Shown piece after piece: positions 1 through 8,590 of a DNA stretch of 64,000 bases. The notes under the pieces were generated by a model, which worked only from the letters and a program-made list of their open reading frames with translations, searched no databases and had not been told where the DNA came from. The stretch is from Sphingobacterium cellulitidis (GTDB lineage: Bacteria; Bacteroidota; Bacteroidia; Sphingobacteriales; Sphingobacteriaceae): positions 62,001-126,000 of the forward strand of contig NOUX01000003.1 of the NCBI GenBank assembly GCA_002245855.1, read 5' to 3'. Made by a program: the position numbers and the translations under genes. Numbering within the stretch: the stretch's first letter is position 1; every line of letters starts with the position of its first letter.

Positions 1-188
1 TGAGAGCTGATGTTCAAGCAGAGGTTGCAAAACTTTGGGAACAAGCGAATACTGAGAATTTAGAAGAGATTTCTGATATCAAAGGGTATAGAGATGACTT
101 CTTCCAATTGTTTGGATTTAATTTCGATAACATCGACTACAATAAAGACACGAGTGAATTAGTTCAAGTTCCAAGTTTGGCTGAATAA
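1..188 (+). CDS. fabV: C-terminal end of trans-2-enoyl-ACP reductase FabV (5'-truncated by window)
   Basis: Only the last 61 codons are present, in the frame starting at base 3 and ending in TAA at 186-188. The translation contains VAKLWEQANTENLEEISD, a GYRDDFFQLFGF stretch and a DNIDY tail. This matches the family's C-terminal pattern (LW..VTTENL..LTD..GY...FL.LFGFG...VDY). FabV is an NADH-dependent single-domain enoyl reductase that completes each cycle of fatty acid elongation. The catalytic Tyr-x8-Lys motif lies outside the window, so the assignment rests on the tail alone. An intrinsic terminator follows directly, so this gene is the end of its transcript. Confidence 0.75.
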   Translation, partial: RADVQAEVAKLWEQANTENLEEISDIKGYRDDFFQLFGFNFDNIDYNKDTSELVQVPSLAE

Positions 189-203
189 TTCATCAAATAC
201 TTC

Positions 204-240
204 TAAAAAGGCGTTAGGAAATTTTCTTAACGCCTTTTTT
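204..240 (+). terminator. Intrinsic terminator after fabV
   Basis: AAAAAGGCGTTAGG and TTAACGCCTTTTTT form a strong inverted repeat with a short AT loop followed by a T run, 16 bases after the fabV stop. The A run on the left arm would also let it act on the minus strand. Confidence 0.85.
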
Positions 241-430
241 AATTTGATTACTGTTAATAGGAGGTTAATAGGATAGGAATCCTATTTTTATTGTAAAAAA
301 GTAAATTTTGTTGTAAAAAGATAGGTTAGCGTTCTTTTCTTTTTATTAATTTTAGCCAATTTAATACTGTTTGCAAAATCTACCAACCAAGACAGTTATT
401 ACGCTATACACTAACTATGAATTAATATAA

Positions 431-2638
431 ATGGATAACCAATCTATTATCGAGGAGGGACATATTCATCTCAGTGAAGGGATTCAGGAATTTGGCTATT
501 TATTAATTACAGATTCTGCATTTACCATAATCGCTGGAAGTGAGAATTGTGAAAAGTGGTTAGGGGATTCATTTTCCGCTCAATTAGGCAATAACTTATG
601 GGGAGTATTGGATTTATATTTTTCCAAATATGTAAGGAGTATCAGAATTGCCGTTGACCAGGTTATCAATGAGGAAAATGAACGCGTATTGTTGGAGTTA
701 GAGGTTCAAGATGAACCTTATTACTTAAATATCTATTTATTTCAGGATGCTATTTACTTTGAGTTCGAGAAGAAGTTTGAAGATCCCAATGTGTTCTTTC
801 CAAAATTCGAAATTGTAGATAAGTTATTATCAGCAAGTAAGGGGAAGATATGGGAGAAGGTGAGTTCTTATATTTCGAAAATCAGCGGGTTTGATCGGGT
901 TCGTGTATTTCAATATGTGGGTGAAGGAGATGGATTGATCGTTGCGGAATGTATTGAAAGCGATGTTTTAGAAGAGCTTATCGGGAGTTATTATCCTGAT
1001 ATGGATATCTTTAGACATGCCAAGAATATCCACTCCGTGAATTTCCATCGCTATACAGCGGAGGTCAATGGCAGGACCATTAACATTATTTCAAAAGAAA
1101 ATTATAAAACAAACCTATCCCAGACCAATATTCGGATGATATCTCCGGTTCATGCATCCTATTTAATCAAAGATGGGGTTAATTCAAATCTGAGTGTTTC
1201 GATTCAGATTGATGGGAAATTATGGGGTTATATTTTTTGTCAAAGTAGGAAAGGGAAGAAAATAAACCTCTTAAAAAGGGAGGCCATTGTTTATTTTATT
1301 CAAATGGCGATCAATAAGTATTCGGAGGAGCAAAAAAGCAAAATCAAGGAATTCCATGATGATATCAGGAATTTTGAGCTACAGCTGAAGGAGAAGCTAT
1401 TATTGAAGAATAATCTCGTCAATTCCTTATCTGAGCTTGAAAAGGAGCTTTGCTACTATACAAAATCAGATTCCATGGTGATTTTGATCAATAATGAAAT
1501 GTATTCCAGTAATATATCAATTGGTCATAATAAAATATTGGAAATTAAGAATTTGATATCAAGAGTTTCCAAAGATTCTGTTTTTTCAGATTCTGAATTT
1601 GTATTAAAATACGGGGCACAGCTGGACTTAGATTCAGAGCGTTTTGTTGGATTAGCATCCTTAAATGTAGATTTAAAAGAGTCTTGCAGTATATTTTGGT
1701 TTAGGAAAGAGGAGGAATTTTACAGAAAATGGGTTTCCAGGCCAAATACCCAAATTGATAAGCAAAGAAGCAATGAAATTTTTGAGCATGAGGATCATCC
1801 GAATTTGGATATTTGGCATCAACGGATTCTTGGAACCTCAGCAAGTTGGGAGGAGAGTGAACTATTTTTTATCAAGAGGCTAGGTGACATCATCCTTCAA
1901 AGTGCGAAGAATTTTTCGCAAGAGCTGGAAAAACTGAATAAGGAAGTTGGCAATTTAAATCGTGCCTTAGACAATTATGCGAATACGGTGAGTCATGATT
2001 TGAAAAATCCTTTATCGGCGATAAATCTTTCTACTCAGATGATTTTGCAAAGGCCAGATATGAAAGAGGATTTGCGTCAAAAGATGTTGATCAATACCAA
2101 GGAAGCTGTGGACGTGATTTCTGAATTGTTAAAGAGTATCCATGATTTTTCGAAGGTTAAGGATTTCGAATACCAGATGGAGCCGGTATATGTGGAAGAA
2201 TTTATTCAGCAGATTGTAAACTTCAGCCAGTTAAGGTATAATGCACATCGTACGAAGGTTCATTTTGGCCAAATTTTGCCGGTTTATGGTGAAAGGAGTA
2301 TTATATATCAATTATTACAAAATTTGATAGCCAATGCGATTAAATACAGTGCCAAGGTTGAATCCCCTATTGTTGAGATATTCTCTTACCATAAACATGA
2401 GTTTGTGTGTTACACAATTAAGGACAATGGGATAGGGATAGCGAAGGAGGAGTTGAGTTCGATTTATGATTCATTCAAGCGTCTCTCCAATGCAAACAGT
2501 TTTGAGGGGACCGGTTTAGGGATGACGATTGTGAAACGGATTACGGATAGACTACGGATAAAGATAGAGGTTGAGAGTGAGATTGGGGTAGGGACAAGCG
2601 TTCATTTATTATTCCCGAAAGAAATTGGTTCATACTAA
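431..2638 (+). CDS. Phytochrome-like sensor histidine kinase (PAS-GAF-PHY-HisKA-HATPase) without the usual bilin cysteines
   Basis: A 735-residue cytoplasmic sensor kinase with no membrane segment. The order is an N-terminal PAS_2-like domain (about 15-125), a phytochrome GAF domain (about 135-300), a PHY-like region (about 310-490), HisKA with the H box SHDLKNPL (His522) and a HATPase with DNGIGIA (about 664) and GTGLGM (about 694). Bacteriophytochromes bind bilin through a Cys just before the PAS motif (C..EPIH.PG.IQPHG). Here the equivalent stretch reads EEGHIHLSEGIQEFG and has no Cys. In the GAF domain Asp192 (PDMDIF, for PxSDIP), His241 and Tyr244 (SPVHASY) are kept, but the second chromophore His (IACHH) is Gln271 (IFCQS) and there is no plant-type GAF Cys. 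The PRxSF tongue motif of PHY is not recognisable. It may bind a bilin non-covalently or sense something else. No response regulator is adjacent. Confidence 0.85.
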   Translation: MDNQSIIEEGHIHLSEGIQEFGYLLITDSAFTIIAGSENCEKWLGDSFSAQLGNNLWGVLDLYFSKYVRSIRIAVDQVINEENERVLLELEVQDEPYYLNIYLFQDAIYFEFEKKFEDPNVFFPKFEIVDKLLSASKGKIWEKVSSYISKISGFDRVRVFQYVGEGDGLIVAECIESDVLEELIGSYYPDMDIFRHAKNIHSVNFHRYTAEVNGRTINIISKENYKTNLSQTNIRMISPVHASYLIKDGVNSNLSVSIQIDGKLWGYIFCQSRKGKKINLLKREAIVYFIQMAINKYSEEQKSKIKEFHDDIRNFELQLKEKLLLKNNLVNSLSELEKELCYYTKSDSMVILINNEMYSSNISIGHNKILEIKNLISRVSKDSVFSDSEFVLKYGAQLDLDSERFVGLASLNVDLKESCSIFWFRKEEEFYRKWVSRPNTQIDKQRSNEIFEHEDHPNLDIWHQRILGTSASWEESELFFIKRLGDIILQSAKNFSQELEKLNKEVGNLNRALDNYANTVSHDLKNPLSAINLSTQMILQRPDMKEDLRQKMLINTKEAVDVISELLKSIHDFSKVKDFEYQMEPVYVEEFIQQIVNFSQLRYNAHRTKVHFGQILPVYGERSIIYQLLQNLIANAIKYSAKVESPIVEIFSYHKHEFVCYTIKDNGIGIAKEELSSIYDSFKRLSNANSFEGTGLGMTIVKRITDRLRIKIEVESEIGVGTSVHLLFPKEIGSY

Positions 2639-2695
2639 GTTAGGGGAAATCGGAAATAGATAATTTTAATAGCTTAAAAGCTCGTTTAAAAAAAT

Positions 2696-2703
2696 TATAT
2701 TTG
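2696..2703 (+). promoter_or_regulatory. Candidate -7 box upstream of lepA
   Basis: TATATTTG fits the Bacteroidota -7 consensus TAnnTTTG and lies 29 bases before the lepA ATG. The -33 TTTG is not clear, so this is a moderate call. Confidence 0.4.
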
Positions 2704-2732
2704 CGAATTAAATTGAAGGCATAATAACCTAT

Positions 2733-4523
2733 ATGAAGCATATACGCAATTTTTGTATTATCGCACATATCGACCATGGGAAGAGTACTTTGGCCGATAG
2801 ATTATTAGAGTATACCAATACCATTACCCAACGAGAGGCACAAGCACAATTGTTGGATAATATGGATTTGGAACGTGAAAGAGGGATTACGATTAAGAGC
2901 CATGCAATCCAAATGGAGTATACCAAAGATGGACAAACGTATGTGTTGAACTTAATTGATACTCCGGGTCACGTAGATTTTTCTTATGAGGTATCACGTT
3001 CGATTGCAGCCTGTGAAGGAGCATTATTGATTGTAGATGCTTCCCAAGGTATTCAAGCACAAACTATTTCCAATTTATATTTAGCATTAGAACATGATCT
3101 AGAGATTATTCCAATTTTGAATAAGATGGATTTACCTGGTGCCATGCCTGAAGAGGTTAAGGACCAGATTGTTGAATTAATTGGAGGAAAAAGGGAGGAT
3201 ATTATTCCTGCATCTGGTAAAACAGGTATGGGTATTCCAGATATTTTAGCTGCTATTGTGGAACGCGTTCCTGCTCCGGTAGGAGATCCTGATGCACCAT
3301 TACAAGCTTTGATTTTTGACTCGGTTTTTAATTCATTCAGAGGGATTATGGCCTATTTCAAAGTTGAAAATGGAGAAATTCGTAAAGGTGACAAGGTTAA
3401 ATTCGTAGCTACCGGCAAAGAATACTTTGCTGATGAAGTAGGTACATTAAAATTAAACCAAGTTCCGAAAGAAGTAATCAAGACAGGTGATGTTGGTTAT
3501 ATTATTTCCGGGATCAAGGAAGCACGAGAGGTCAAGGTAGGAGATACTATTACAAAAAAGGATCGTCCATGTTCACAGGCTATTCAAGGCTTTGAGGAAG
3601 TTAAGCCGATGGTATTTGCGGGTATTTATCCTGTAGATACGGAGGATTATGAAGAATTGAGGGAATCTATGCACCGCTTGCAACTGAATGATGCTTCGCT
3701 TGTATTTGAGCCAGAGTCATCAGCTGCCTTAGGTTTTGGATTCCGTTGTGGATTCTTGGGAATGCTACACATGGAGATTATCCAAGAGCGTTTAGAGCGT
3801 GAGTTTGATATGACCGTTATTACGACGGTTCCAAACGTTTCGTATTTAGCCTACTTGTCTAAGGATCATGAGGAAATTGTGGTTCACAACCCTTCAGATT
3901 TACCAGATCCAAGTAAATTAGACAGTATTGAGGAACCTTATATCAAGGCAAATATTATTACCAAAGCTGAATTCGTAGGACCAGTCATGTCTTTATGTAT
4001 TCAGAAACGTGGTACTATCATTAATCAATCGTATTTAACATCAGATAGGGTAGAATTGGTATTTGAGATGCCAATGGGCGAGATCGTATTTGATTTTTAT
4101 GATAAGTTAAAGACCATTTCGAAAGGCTATGCTTCATTTGACTATCATCAGATAGGCTATAGACAATCTGATTTGGTTAAGTTGGACATTCGTTTAAATG
4201 ATGAGCCGGTAGATGCGTTATCATCATTGATTCACCGTAGTAATGCTTATGATTTTGGTAAGAAGATTTGTGAGAAGTTAAAGGAGTTATTACCAAGACA
4301 GCAGTTTGAGATCCGTATTCAGGCTTCGATTGGAGCCAAGATCATTGCGAGGGAAACGATTTCAGCATTACGTAAGGATGTAACAGCGAAATGTTATGGT
4401 GGTGATATTTCCCGTAAGCGTAAGTTATTGGAGAAGCAGAAGAAAGGTAAAAAACGTATGCGTCAGGTAGGGAATGTTGAGATTCCGCAATCAGCATTTA
4501 TGGCTGTTTTGAAATTAGATTAA
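2733..4523 (+). CDS. lepA: Elongation factor 4 (LepA) GTPase
   Basis: A 596-residue translational GTPase of standard length for EF4. The P loop AHIDHGKST is at residues 11-19, the switch II motif DTPGHVDF near 77-84, and NKMD near 130. It continues with EF-G-like domains II, III and V and the family-specific C-terminal domain (conserved [19 protein letters not shown], rich in Lys). LepA acts on the ribosome, promoting back-translocation or initiation-linked assembly under ionic stress. The start ATG gives the usual N-terminus [14 protein letters not shown]. folD follows after 24 bases and is probably co-transcribed. Confidence 0.97.
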   Translation: MKHIRNFCIIAHIDHGKSTLADRLLEYTNTITQREAQAQLLDNMDLERERGITIKSHAIQMEYTKDGQTYVLNLIDTPGHVDFSYEVSRSIAACEGALLIVDASQGIQAQTISNLYLALEHDLEIIPILNKMDLPGAMPEEVKDQIVELIGGKREDIIPASGKTGMGIPDILAAIVERVPAPVGDPDAPLQALIFDSVFNSFRGIMAYFKVENGEIRKGDKVKFVATGKEYFADEVGTLKLNQVPKEVIKTGDVGYIISGIKEAREVKVGDTITKKDRPCSQAIQGFEEVKPMVFAGIYPVDTEDYEELRESMHRLQLNDASLVFEPESSAALGFGFRCGFLGMLHMEIIQERLEREFDMTVITTVPNVSYLAYLSKDHEEIVVHNPSDLPDPSKLDSIEEPYIKANIITKAEFVGPVMSLCIQKRGTIINQSYLTSDRVELVFEMPMGEIVFDFYDKLKTISKGYASFDYHQIGYRQSDLVKLDIRLNDEPVDALSSLIHRSNAYDFGKKICEKLKELLPRQQFEIRIQASIGAKIIARETISALRKDVTAKCYGGDISRKRKLLEKQKKGKKRMRQVGNVEIPQSAFMAVLKLD

Positions 4524-4547
4524 GAAAATCAACCTATTTAATATATC

Positions 4548-5435
4548 ATGAATTTATTGGACGGTAAGGAAGTATCAACCAAAGTAAAAGAAGACATTAA
4601 ACGCGAAGCGGCGGAATTGACTGAGAAGTTAGGCCGTAAGCCTCATTTACTTGCGATTCTCGTGGGGAATGATGGCGGAAGTGAGACTTATGTGGCGAGC
4701 AAAATGAGAAATTGCGAGCAGGTCGGTTTTGCTTCGACTAATCTTCGATATGATACGGACATCACTGAAAAAGAGTTAATCGATAAAATCAAAGAGATCA
4801 ATGCTGATGATAGCATTGATGGATTAATTGTACAATTACCACTTCCTAAACATATTGATCCCGAAAAGATTACAGAAGCTATAGACTACCGCAAGGATGT
4901 TGATGGATTTCATCCTATCAATTTGGGTCGTATGCAGCGTAATTTACCATGTTTTATTCCTGCGACTCCATACGGTATTATGTTGATGTTAGAACATTAT
5001 GGCATTGATACATCGGGCAAGAAAGCTGTAATCGTAGGGAGAAGCAATATTGTTGGTTCACCAATGAGTATTTTACTTGCGAGGAATTCAAATCCTGGAA
5101 ATTGTACTGTAACCCTAACCCATAGTAGAACAAAGGATTTGAAGTCTGAAGTTTTGCAAGGGGATATTGTTGTTGCAGCCATTGGCAAGAAGAATTTTGT
5201 GACTGCAGATATGGTAAAAGAAGGAGCCATCGTAATTGACGTAGGTATCAATCGTGAGACTTCAACAGAAACTAAATCAGGATTTAAACTATTTGGAGAT
5301 GTTGATTTTGAAAATGTTGCACCCAAAGCATCTTGGATTACGCCAGTACCAGGAGGAGTTGGATTAATGACTATTATTGGTTTATTAAAGAATACCCTTG
5401 AGGCTGCAAAAGGGACTGTTTATCCTAAAGGATAA
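4548..5435 (+). CDS. folD: Bifunctional methylenetetrahydrofolate dehydrogenase / methenyl-THF cyclohydrolase FolD
   Basis: A 295-residue protein of typical FolD length. The N-terminal catalytic domain has Tyr48 and Lys52 in ETYVASKMRNC, equivalent to the catalytic Tyr/Lys of E. coli FolD. VQLPLPKHI and DVDGFHPIN follow. The Rossmann part shows VVGRSNIVGSP and ends with TPVPGGVGLMTI, both diagnostic. It interconverts 5,10-methylene-THF and 10-formyl-THF in the cytoplasm, feeding purine synthesis and formyl-Met. It lies 24 bases after lepA on the same strand and is followed by a terminator. Confidence 0.97.
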   Translation: MNLLDGKEVSTKVKEDIKREAAELTEKLGRKPHLLAILVGNDGGSETYVASKMRNCEQVGFASTNLRYDTDITEKELIDKIKEINADDSIDGLIVQLPLPKHIDPEKITEAIDYRKDVDGFHPINLGRMQRNLPCFIPATPYGIMLMLEHYGIDTSGKKAVIVGRSNIVGSPMSILLARNSNPGNCTVTLTHSRTKDLKSEVLQGDIVVAAIGKKNFVTADMVKEGAIVIDVGINRETSTETKSGFKLFGDVDFENVAPKASWITPVPGGVGLMTIIGLLKNTLEAAKGTVYPKG

Positions 5436-5459
5436 GTAACTGATTTATAAATATTATTG

Positions 5460-5488
5460 AAGAGCTTCCAATTTTGGAGGCTCTTTTT
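5460..5488 (+). terminator. Intrinsic terminator after folD
   Basis: GAGCTTCC and GGAGGCTC (one G-T pair) around an AATTTT loop, followed by TTTTTATTTT, 25 bases after the folD stop. Confidence 0.8.
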
Positions 5489-5571
5489 ATTTTACTGCAA
5501 ATAAGAATAAACTATTTGAGCTTCTCGTTAGTTATTATGCTATAAAAGAGAAGATTATAACCTACAATGCC

Positions 5572-6165
5572 ATGGCAAAATTGGATACAGTAAAAAATAG
5601 AGATATTTTGGAAATGATTAACCAAAATAATGAGAATCTAAATAAGCTCCACGATATTGTTCGAAAATCCTTTGAAGAGGAAAAATTGATCACCGAAAGT
5701 TTGATTAATCCGACAGATGAATATCTAAATAAGGGTCAGATGATTTCCGATAAGGTTGCTCGATTTGGAGGGAGTTGGTCCTTTATTATGATGTTTACTG
5801 GAGTTCTTATTGTTTGGATTATCTATAATTCGATGATGGCCAAACAGGATCAATTTGATCCGTATCCATTTATTTTAATGAATTTAGTGTTATCTTGTTT
5901 AGCTGCATTGCAGGCACCTATTATTATGATGAGCCAGAATCGTCAGGAGGAGAAGGATCGGAAGAGAGCGGAGAATGATTATTTGGTCAACCTAAAGGCA
6001 GAATTGGAAATCCGTAGTTTACACAAAAAGATTGATGTATTGTTAGAGGAGGAGGTCAAGCAATTATTCGATTCGCAGGTAAACCATTTGAAATTATTGA
6101 AGCAACTGTCAGAACATGTTGATCAAATGGAAAAGGAACTCAAACAAAAGAAGAACCCGTATTAG
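5572..6165 (+). CDS. DUF1003 family membrane protein
   Basis: A 197-residue protein with the DUF1003 layout. A soluble N-terminus is followed by DKVARFGGSWSFI, leading into two membrane helices (about 66-86 and 98-118) joined by a loop with DPYPFILMNLVLS. The tail is long, charged and coiled-coil-prone, and starts with the family hallmark MMSQNRQEEKDRKRAENDY. The biochemical role of DUF1003 is not established; the fold predicts an inner-membrane protein with a cytoplasmic helical tail. It opens a run of small envelope/stress-type genes (5.5-8.5 kb) but has its own spacer on both sides, so operon membership is uncertain. Confidence 0.88.
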   Translation: MAKLDTVKNRDILEMINQNNENLNKLHDIVRKSFEEEKLITESLINPTDEYLNKGQMISDKVARFGGSWSFIMMFTGVLIVWIIYNSMMAKQDQFDPYPFILMNLVLSCLAALQAPIIMMSQNRQEEKDRKRAENDYLVNLKAELEIRSLHKKIDVLLEEEVKQLFDSQVNHLKLLKQLSEHVDQMEKELKQKKNPY

Positions 6166-6268
6166 TTTAACAGGTGATAAATAGTTGATTAAAAAAATGG
6201 TATAAATATTGTATCGAAGCATCTATTAGATTAATTTTAACTAAATAATTACACAAACAAATAAAAAC

Positions 6269-6775
6269 ATGAAAAAAATCGCGGTATTAGCAGCAGTTGC
6301 ATGTGCTATTTCATTATCAGCATGTAACAATAATTCATCAATGGACAAAAACAATGATGGAGATACTACAGTTGGTGAGAAGTTAGATCATTCCATTGAG
6401 ACTACAGAGCAATCAGTTGATGAATTAAAGGCAGATGTGAATGCTGAATTAGCCAAAGCAGAAGAGAATGCGAAGAAAGCACAAGCAGATTTAGATGCAG
6501 CAGTTAAGAGTGGAGACAAGAAAGCACAAGAGGCAGCACAAAAAGCATTAGATGATGCAAATGCAGCTTGGGAAAGAACGAAAGAAGCAGCTAAGAATGC
6601 AGGACAAAAAATTGAAGATGGTGTTAACAATGCTGTAGATGCAACTAAAGAAGCTGGTCAAAAGACTGGTGAAGCTATCGACAAGACTGCAGAAAAAGTA
6701 GGTGATAAAACCAAACAATTATCTGAAGACGCTAAGAGAAAAGCGGAAAACGTTAAAGAAGCTTTAGAAAACTAA
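6269..6775 (+). CDS. Small LEA-like/apolipoprotein-like helical lipoprotein
   Basis: A 168-residue protein with a lipoprotein signal (MKKIAVLAAVACAISLSAC, lipobox LSAC, Cys19). A linker is followed by an almost purely helical domain rich in Ala, Lys, Glu and Asp. It contains 11-residue-type repeats such as AKKAQADLDAAVK, AAKNAGQKIEDGV and ATKEAGQKTGEAIDKTAEKVGDK. This is the composition of LEA/YtxH-like hydrophilic stress proteins and of membrane-bound apolipoprotein-like helices. A stress-protective periplasmic role is inferred from composition only. The gene stands alone, with a terminator about 40 bases downstream. Confidence 0.75.
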   Translation: MKKIAVLAAVACAISLSACNNNSSMDKNNDGDTTVGEKLDHSIETTEQSVDELKADVNAELAKAEENAKKAQADLDAAVKSGDKKAQEAAQKALDDANAAWERTKEAAKNAGQKIEDGVNNAVDATKEAGQKTGEAIDKTAEKVGDKTKQLSEDAKRKAENVKEALEN

Positions 6776-6814
6776 TAAAATCCATTTTATATAAATGGTA
6801 ATTAAGTTTTTAAT

Positions 6815-6845
6815 GAAAGCGCCAATTTAGTTGGCGCTTTTTTTA
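6815..6845 (+). terminator. Intrinsic terminator after the LEA-like lipoprotein
   Basis: AAAGCGCCAA and TTGGCGCTTT form a ten-base-pair stem with a TTTAG loop, followed by a T run. Confidence 0.88.
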
Positions 6846-6881
6846 TGTTTAAATTGTATTTAATGCTGTATATTGCTAGAT

Positions 6882-7343
6882 ATGGGTATAAATATGGCTT
6901 GGGATAAAACAGAGATTATCAATTATTGTCGAACAAAGTGTGAGAAAAGAATTATTGAGATTCAATCAGCGATGGAGTCGGCTCAAGATGCTATTTTAAA
7001 TGATACGAAGAGTAGTATGGGCGATAAATATGAAACCTCACGTGAGATGGCTCAACAAGAGATTAGTAGACTTCAAACCCAATTGCAACAGGCAGAGATT
7101 GATTTGGATAAAATCAATAATTTAAATATCGAACCTTCCGAACATGTGAAGGTAGGGAGTATCGTTATCACTGATCAGTTTGATTACTTTATTGCTATTT
7201 CCATTGGTGCTGTTAAGATTGGTGAGAAGAGCATAATGGTGATTTCGAAGGAATCACCAATCGGGAATTTACTATTTTCAAAGAAGGTAGGAGATGAAGT
7301 TCAATTTAATGGAAAGACCTTAAATATTGAAGGAATAATCTAA
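6882..7343 (+). CDS. GreA/GreB-like transcription elongation factor family protein
   Basis: The N-terminal half (about residues 10-85) is a predicted antiparallel coiled coil with a GDKYETSREMAQQEI turn. The C-terminal half (about 90-150) has the GreA/GreB FKBP-like pattern, ending SPIGNLLFSKKVGDEVQFNG, which matches the GreA tail (SPLG.ALLGKKVGDEV). GreA-type factors enter the RNA polymerase secondary channel and rescue backtracked complexes. The usual acidic tip motif (DLSEN) is not obvious, so cleavage activity is uncertain. Reading upstream to a TTG at 6873 is possible, but ATG at 6882 or 6894 is more likely; 6882 is given. Homologues are sometimes mislabelled 3-oxoacyl-ACP synthase. Confidence 0.7.
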   Translation: MGINMAWDKTEIINYCRTKCEKRIIEIQSAMESAQDAILNDTKSSMGDKYETSREMAQQEISRLQTQLQQAEIDLDKINNLNIEPSEHVKVGSIVITDQFDYFIAISIGAVKIGEKSIMVISKESPIGNLLFSKKVGDEVQFNGKTLNIEGII

Positions 7344-7599
7344 AAGATTGATGTTAATTCTATTGTTTATCGGTCTTAGCTGGTTGGTATTTATTAAATT
7401 ATTAAGAAAGAAAGATTTTTTGTTACAAATTACAATAAGCTGTGGGATAGAGTTTAAGGGAATAAATGCTTAGAATTCCAGGTAGGGGGGCATTTGTATA
7501 GATTGATTTACAATAAATGAAAAAAATATTTATCAAAACTATTTAGCTCTAATTTTTGTTTAGCTTTAAGTATTATTTACCAACAAAAACACGGTTTTT

Positions 7600-8091
7600 A
7601 TGAATCTTAAAAAAATCTTAACTATTGCATTAGTTTCAGGTACATTAATGACTGGAACAATTGCGTGTAAGTCCAAAATTTCGGACGCTGATTTGAAGGC
7701 TAAAGTTGAAACAGCAGTTCAATCCAATCCTGGGGTAACTGTTGAGGTAAAGGATGGTGTTGTTACCTTGAATGGTACGGCCAATTCTGAGGATGAGAAA
7801 GTTCAAATTGAAAATGCGGCAAAGGCTGCGGACAGCAAAGGGGTTAAATCAGTAATGAACAATATTGTTGTTAACACGATGCCTCCTGTCGAGATCAACA
7901 CGAACGATGCTGATCTTACTACGAAGGTTACTGAGTTTACGAAGGATTTCCCTACCGTAAAAACTGCAGTTGCAGATGGGGTTATTACAGTAACTGGGGA
8001 ATTAGAACAAGCACGTGTTCAAGCTTTAAAAATGGGATTAGATGCATTGAATCCTAAGAAAGTTGACATGTCAGGATTAACTGTTAAATAA
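7600..8091 (+). CDS. BON-domain lipoprotein
   Basis: A 163-residue lipoprotein: signal MNLKKILTIALVSGTLMTGTIAC with the lipid Cys at 23, then two BON-like repeats. The first (about 28-95) has the hallmark VTVEVKDGVVTLNGTANSEDEK. The second (about 103-160) has VKTAVADGVITVTGELEQ. BON domains (OsmY type) are thought to bind membranes or lipids in the periplasm. The next gene starts nine bases on, so the two are almost certainly one operon. The 256-base spacer upstream holds no gene. Confidence 0.85.
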   Translation: MNLKKILTIALVSGTLMTGTIACKSKISDADLKAKVETAVQSNPGVTVEVKDGVVTLNGTANSEDEKVQIENAAKAADSKGVKSVMNNIVVNTMPPVEINTNDADLTTKVTEFTKDFPTVKTAVADGVITVTGELEQARVQALKMGLDALNPKKVDMSGLTVK

Positions 8092-8099
8092 TAAGGACT

Positions 8100-8522
8100 A
8101 TGAGTTTACAATCAAAATATCAAGTATTAATAGATACTGCGAAAGCTTCAGGCATGTCAGACTTGGCAATTGCGGAACAAGATGGCGTATTGCATATTCA
8201 AGGAACAGCAGCAAGTGCTGATGTAAAAAACAAATTATGGGATATTTATAATCAAATTGACCCTAACTTTTTATCGGGTGATGTCGTTATGAATGTTGAT
8301 GTATCATCAGCTGTAGCAGGTTCTCAAGTACGGGTTATTACTGAAAGCAGTAATCTAAATATTCGTAAAGGACCTGGTACGGATCAACCTATCGTTGGGA
8401 AAGCTGCTAAAGATGAAGTTATTACTTTAATTAGCAGAGCGAATGACCAATGGTGGTTAGTTCGAACTAAAGATGGTGAAGAAGGATATTGTTATGCTCA
8501 GTATCTTGAACCTATTAGTTAA
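8100..8522 (+). CDS. BON-like plus bacterial SH3 domain protein
   Basis: A 140-residue protein without a signal peptide. Residues 1-70 resemble a BON-type fold (DLAIAEQDGVLHIQGTAASADVKNKLWDIY), of the same style as the preceding gene. Residues 75-138 are an SH3_3 domain: VRVITESSNLNIRKGPG, then ITLISRANDQWWLVRTKDGEEGYCYAQYL. Bacterial SH3 domains usually bind cell-wall peptides, which conflicts with the lack of an export signal. It may be cytoplasmic or exported by another route. It lies nine bases after the BON lipoprotein gene. Confidence 0.75.
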   Translation: MSLQSKYQVLIDTAKASGMSDLAIAEQDGVLHIQGTAASADVKNKLWDIYNQIDPNFLSGDVVMNVDVSSAVAGSQVRVITESSNLNIRKGPGTDQPIVGKAAKDEVITLISRANDQWWLVRTKDGEEGYCYAQYLEPIS

Positions 8523-8542
8523 TACGTATTAGGAAAGAAAAA

Positions 8543-8576
8543 TAAATGCCCATTATTAATATAATGGGCATTTTTA
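8543..8576 (+). terminator. Bidirectional terminator between convergent genes
   Basis: AAATGCCCATTAT and ATAATGGGCATTT form a near-perfect stem with T runs on the right and A runs on the left. It can serve the SH3 gene (plus) and the Ycf48-like gene (minus). Confidence 0.85.
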
Positions 8577-8590
8577 TTTTTTTAGAATTT

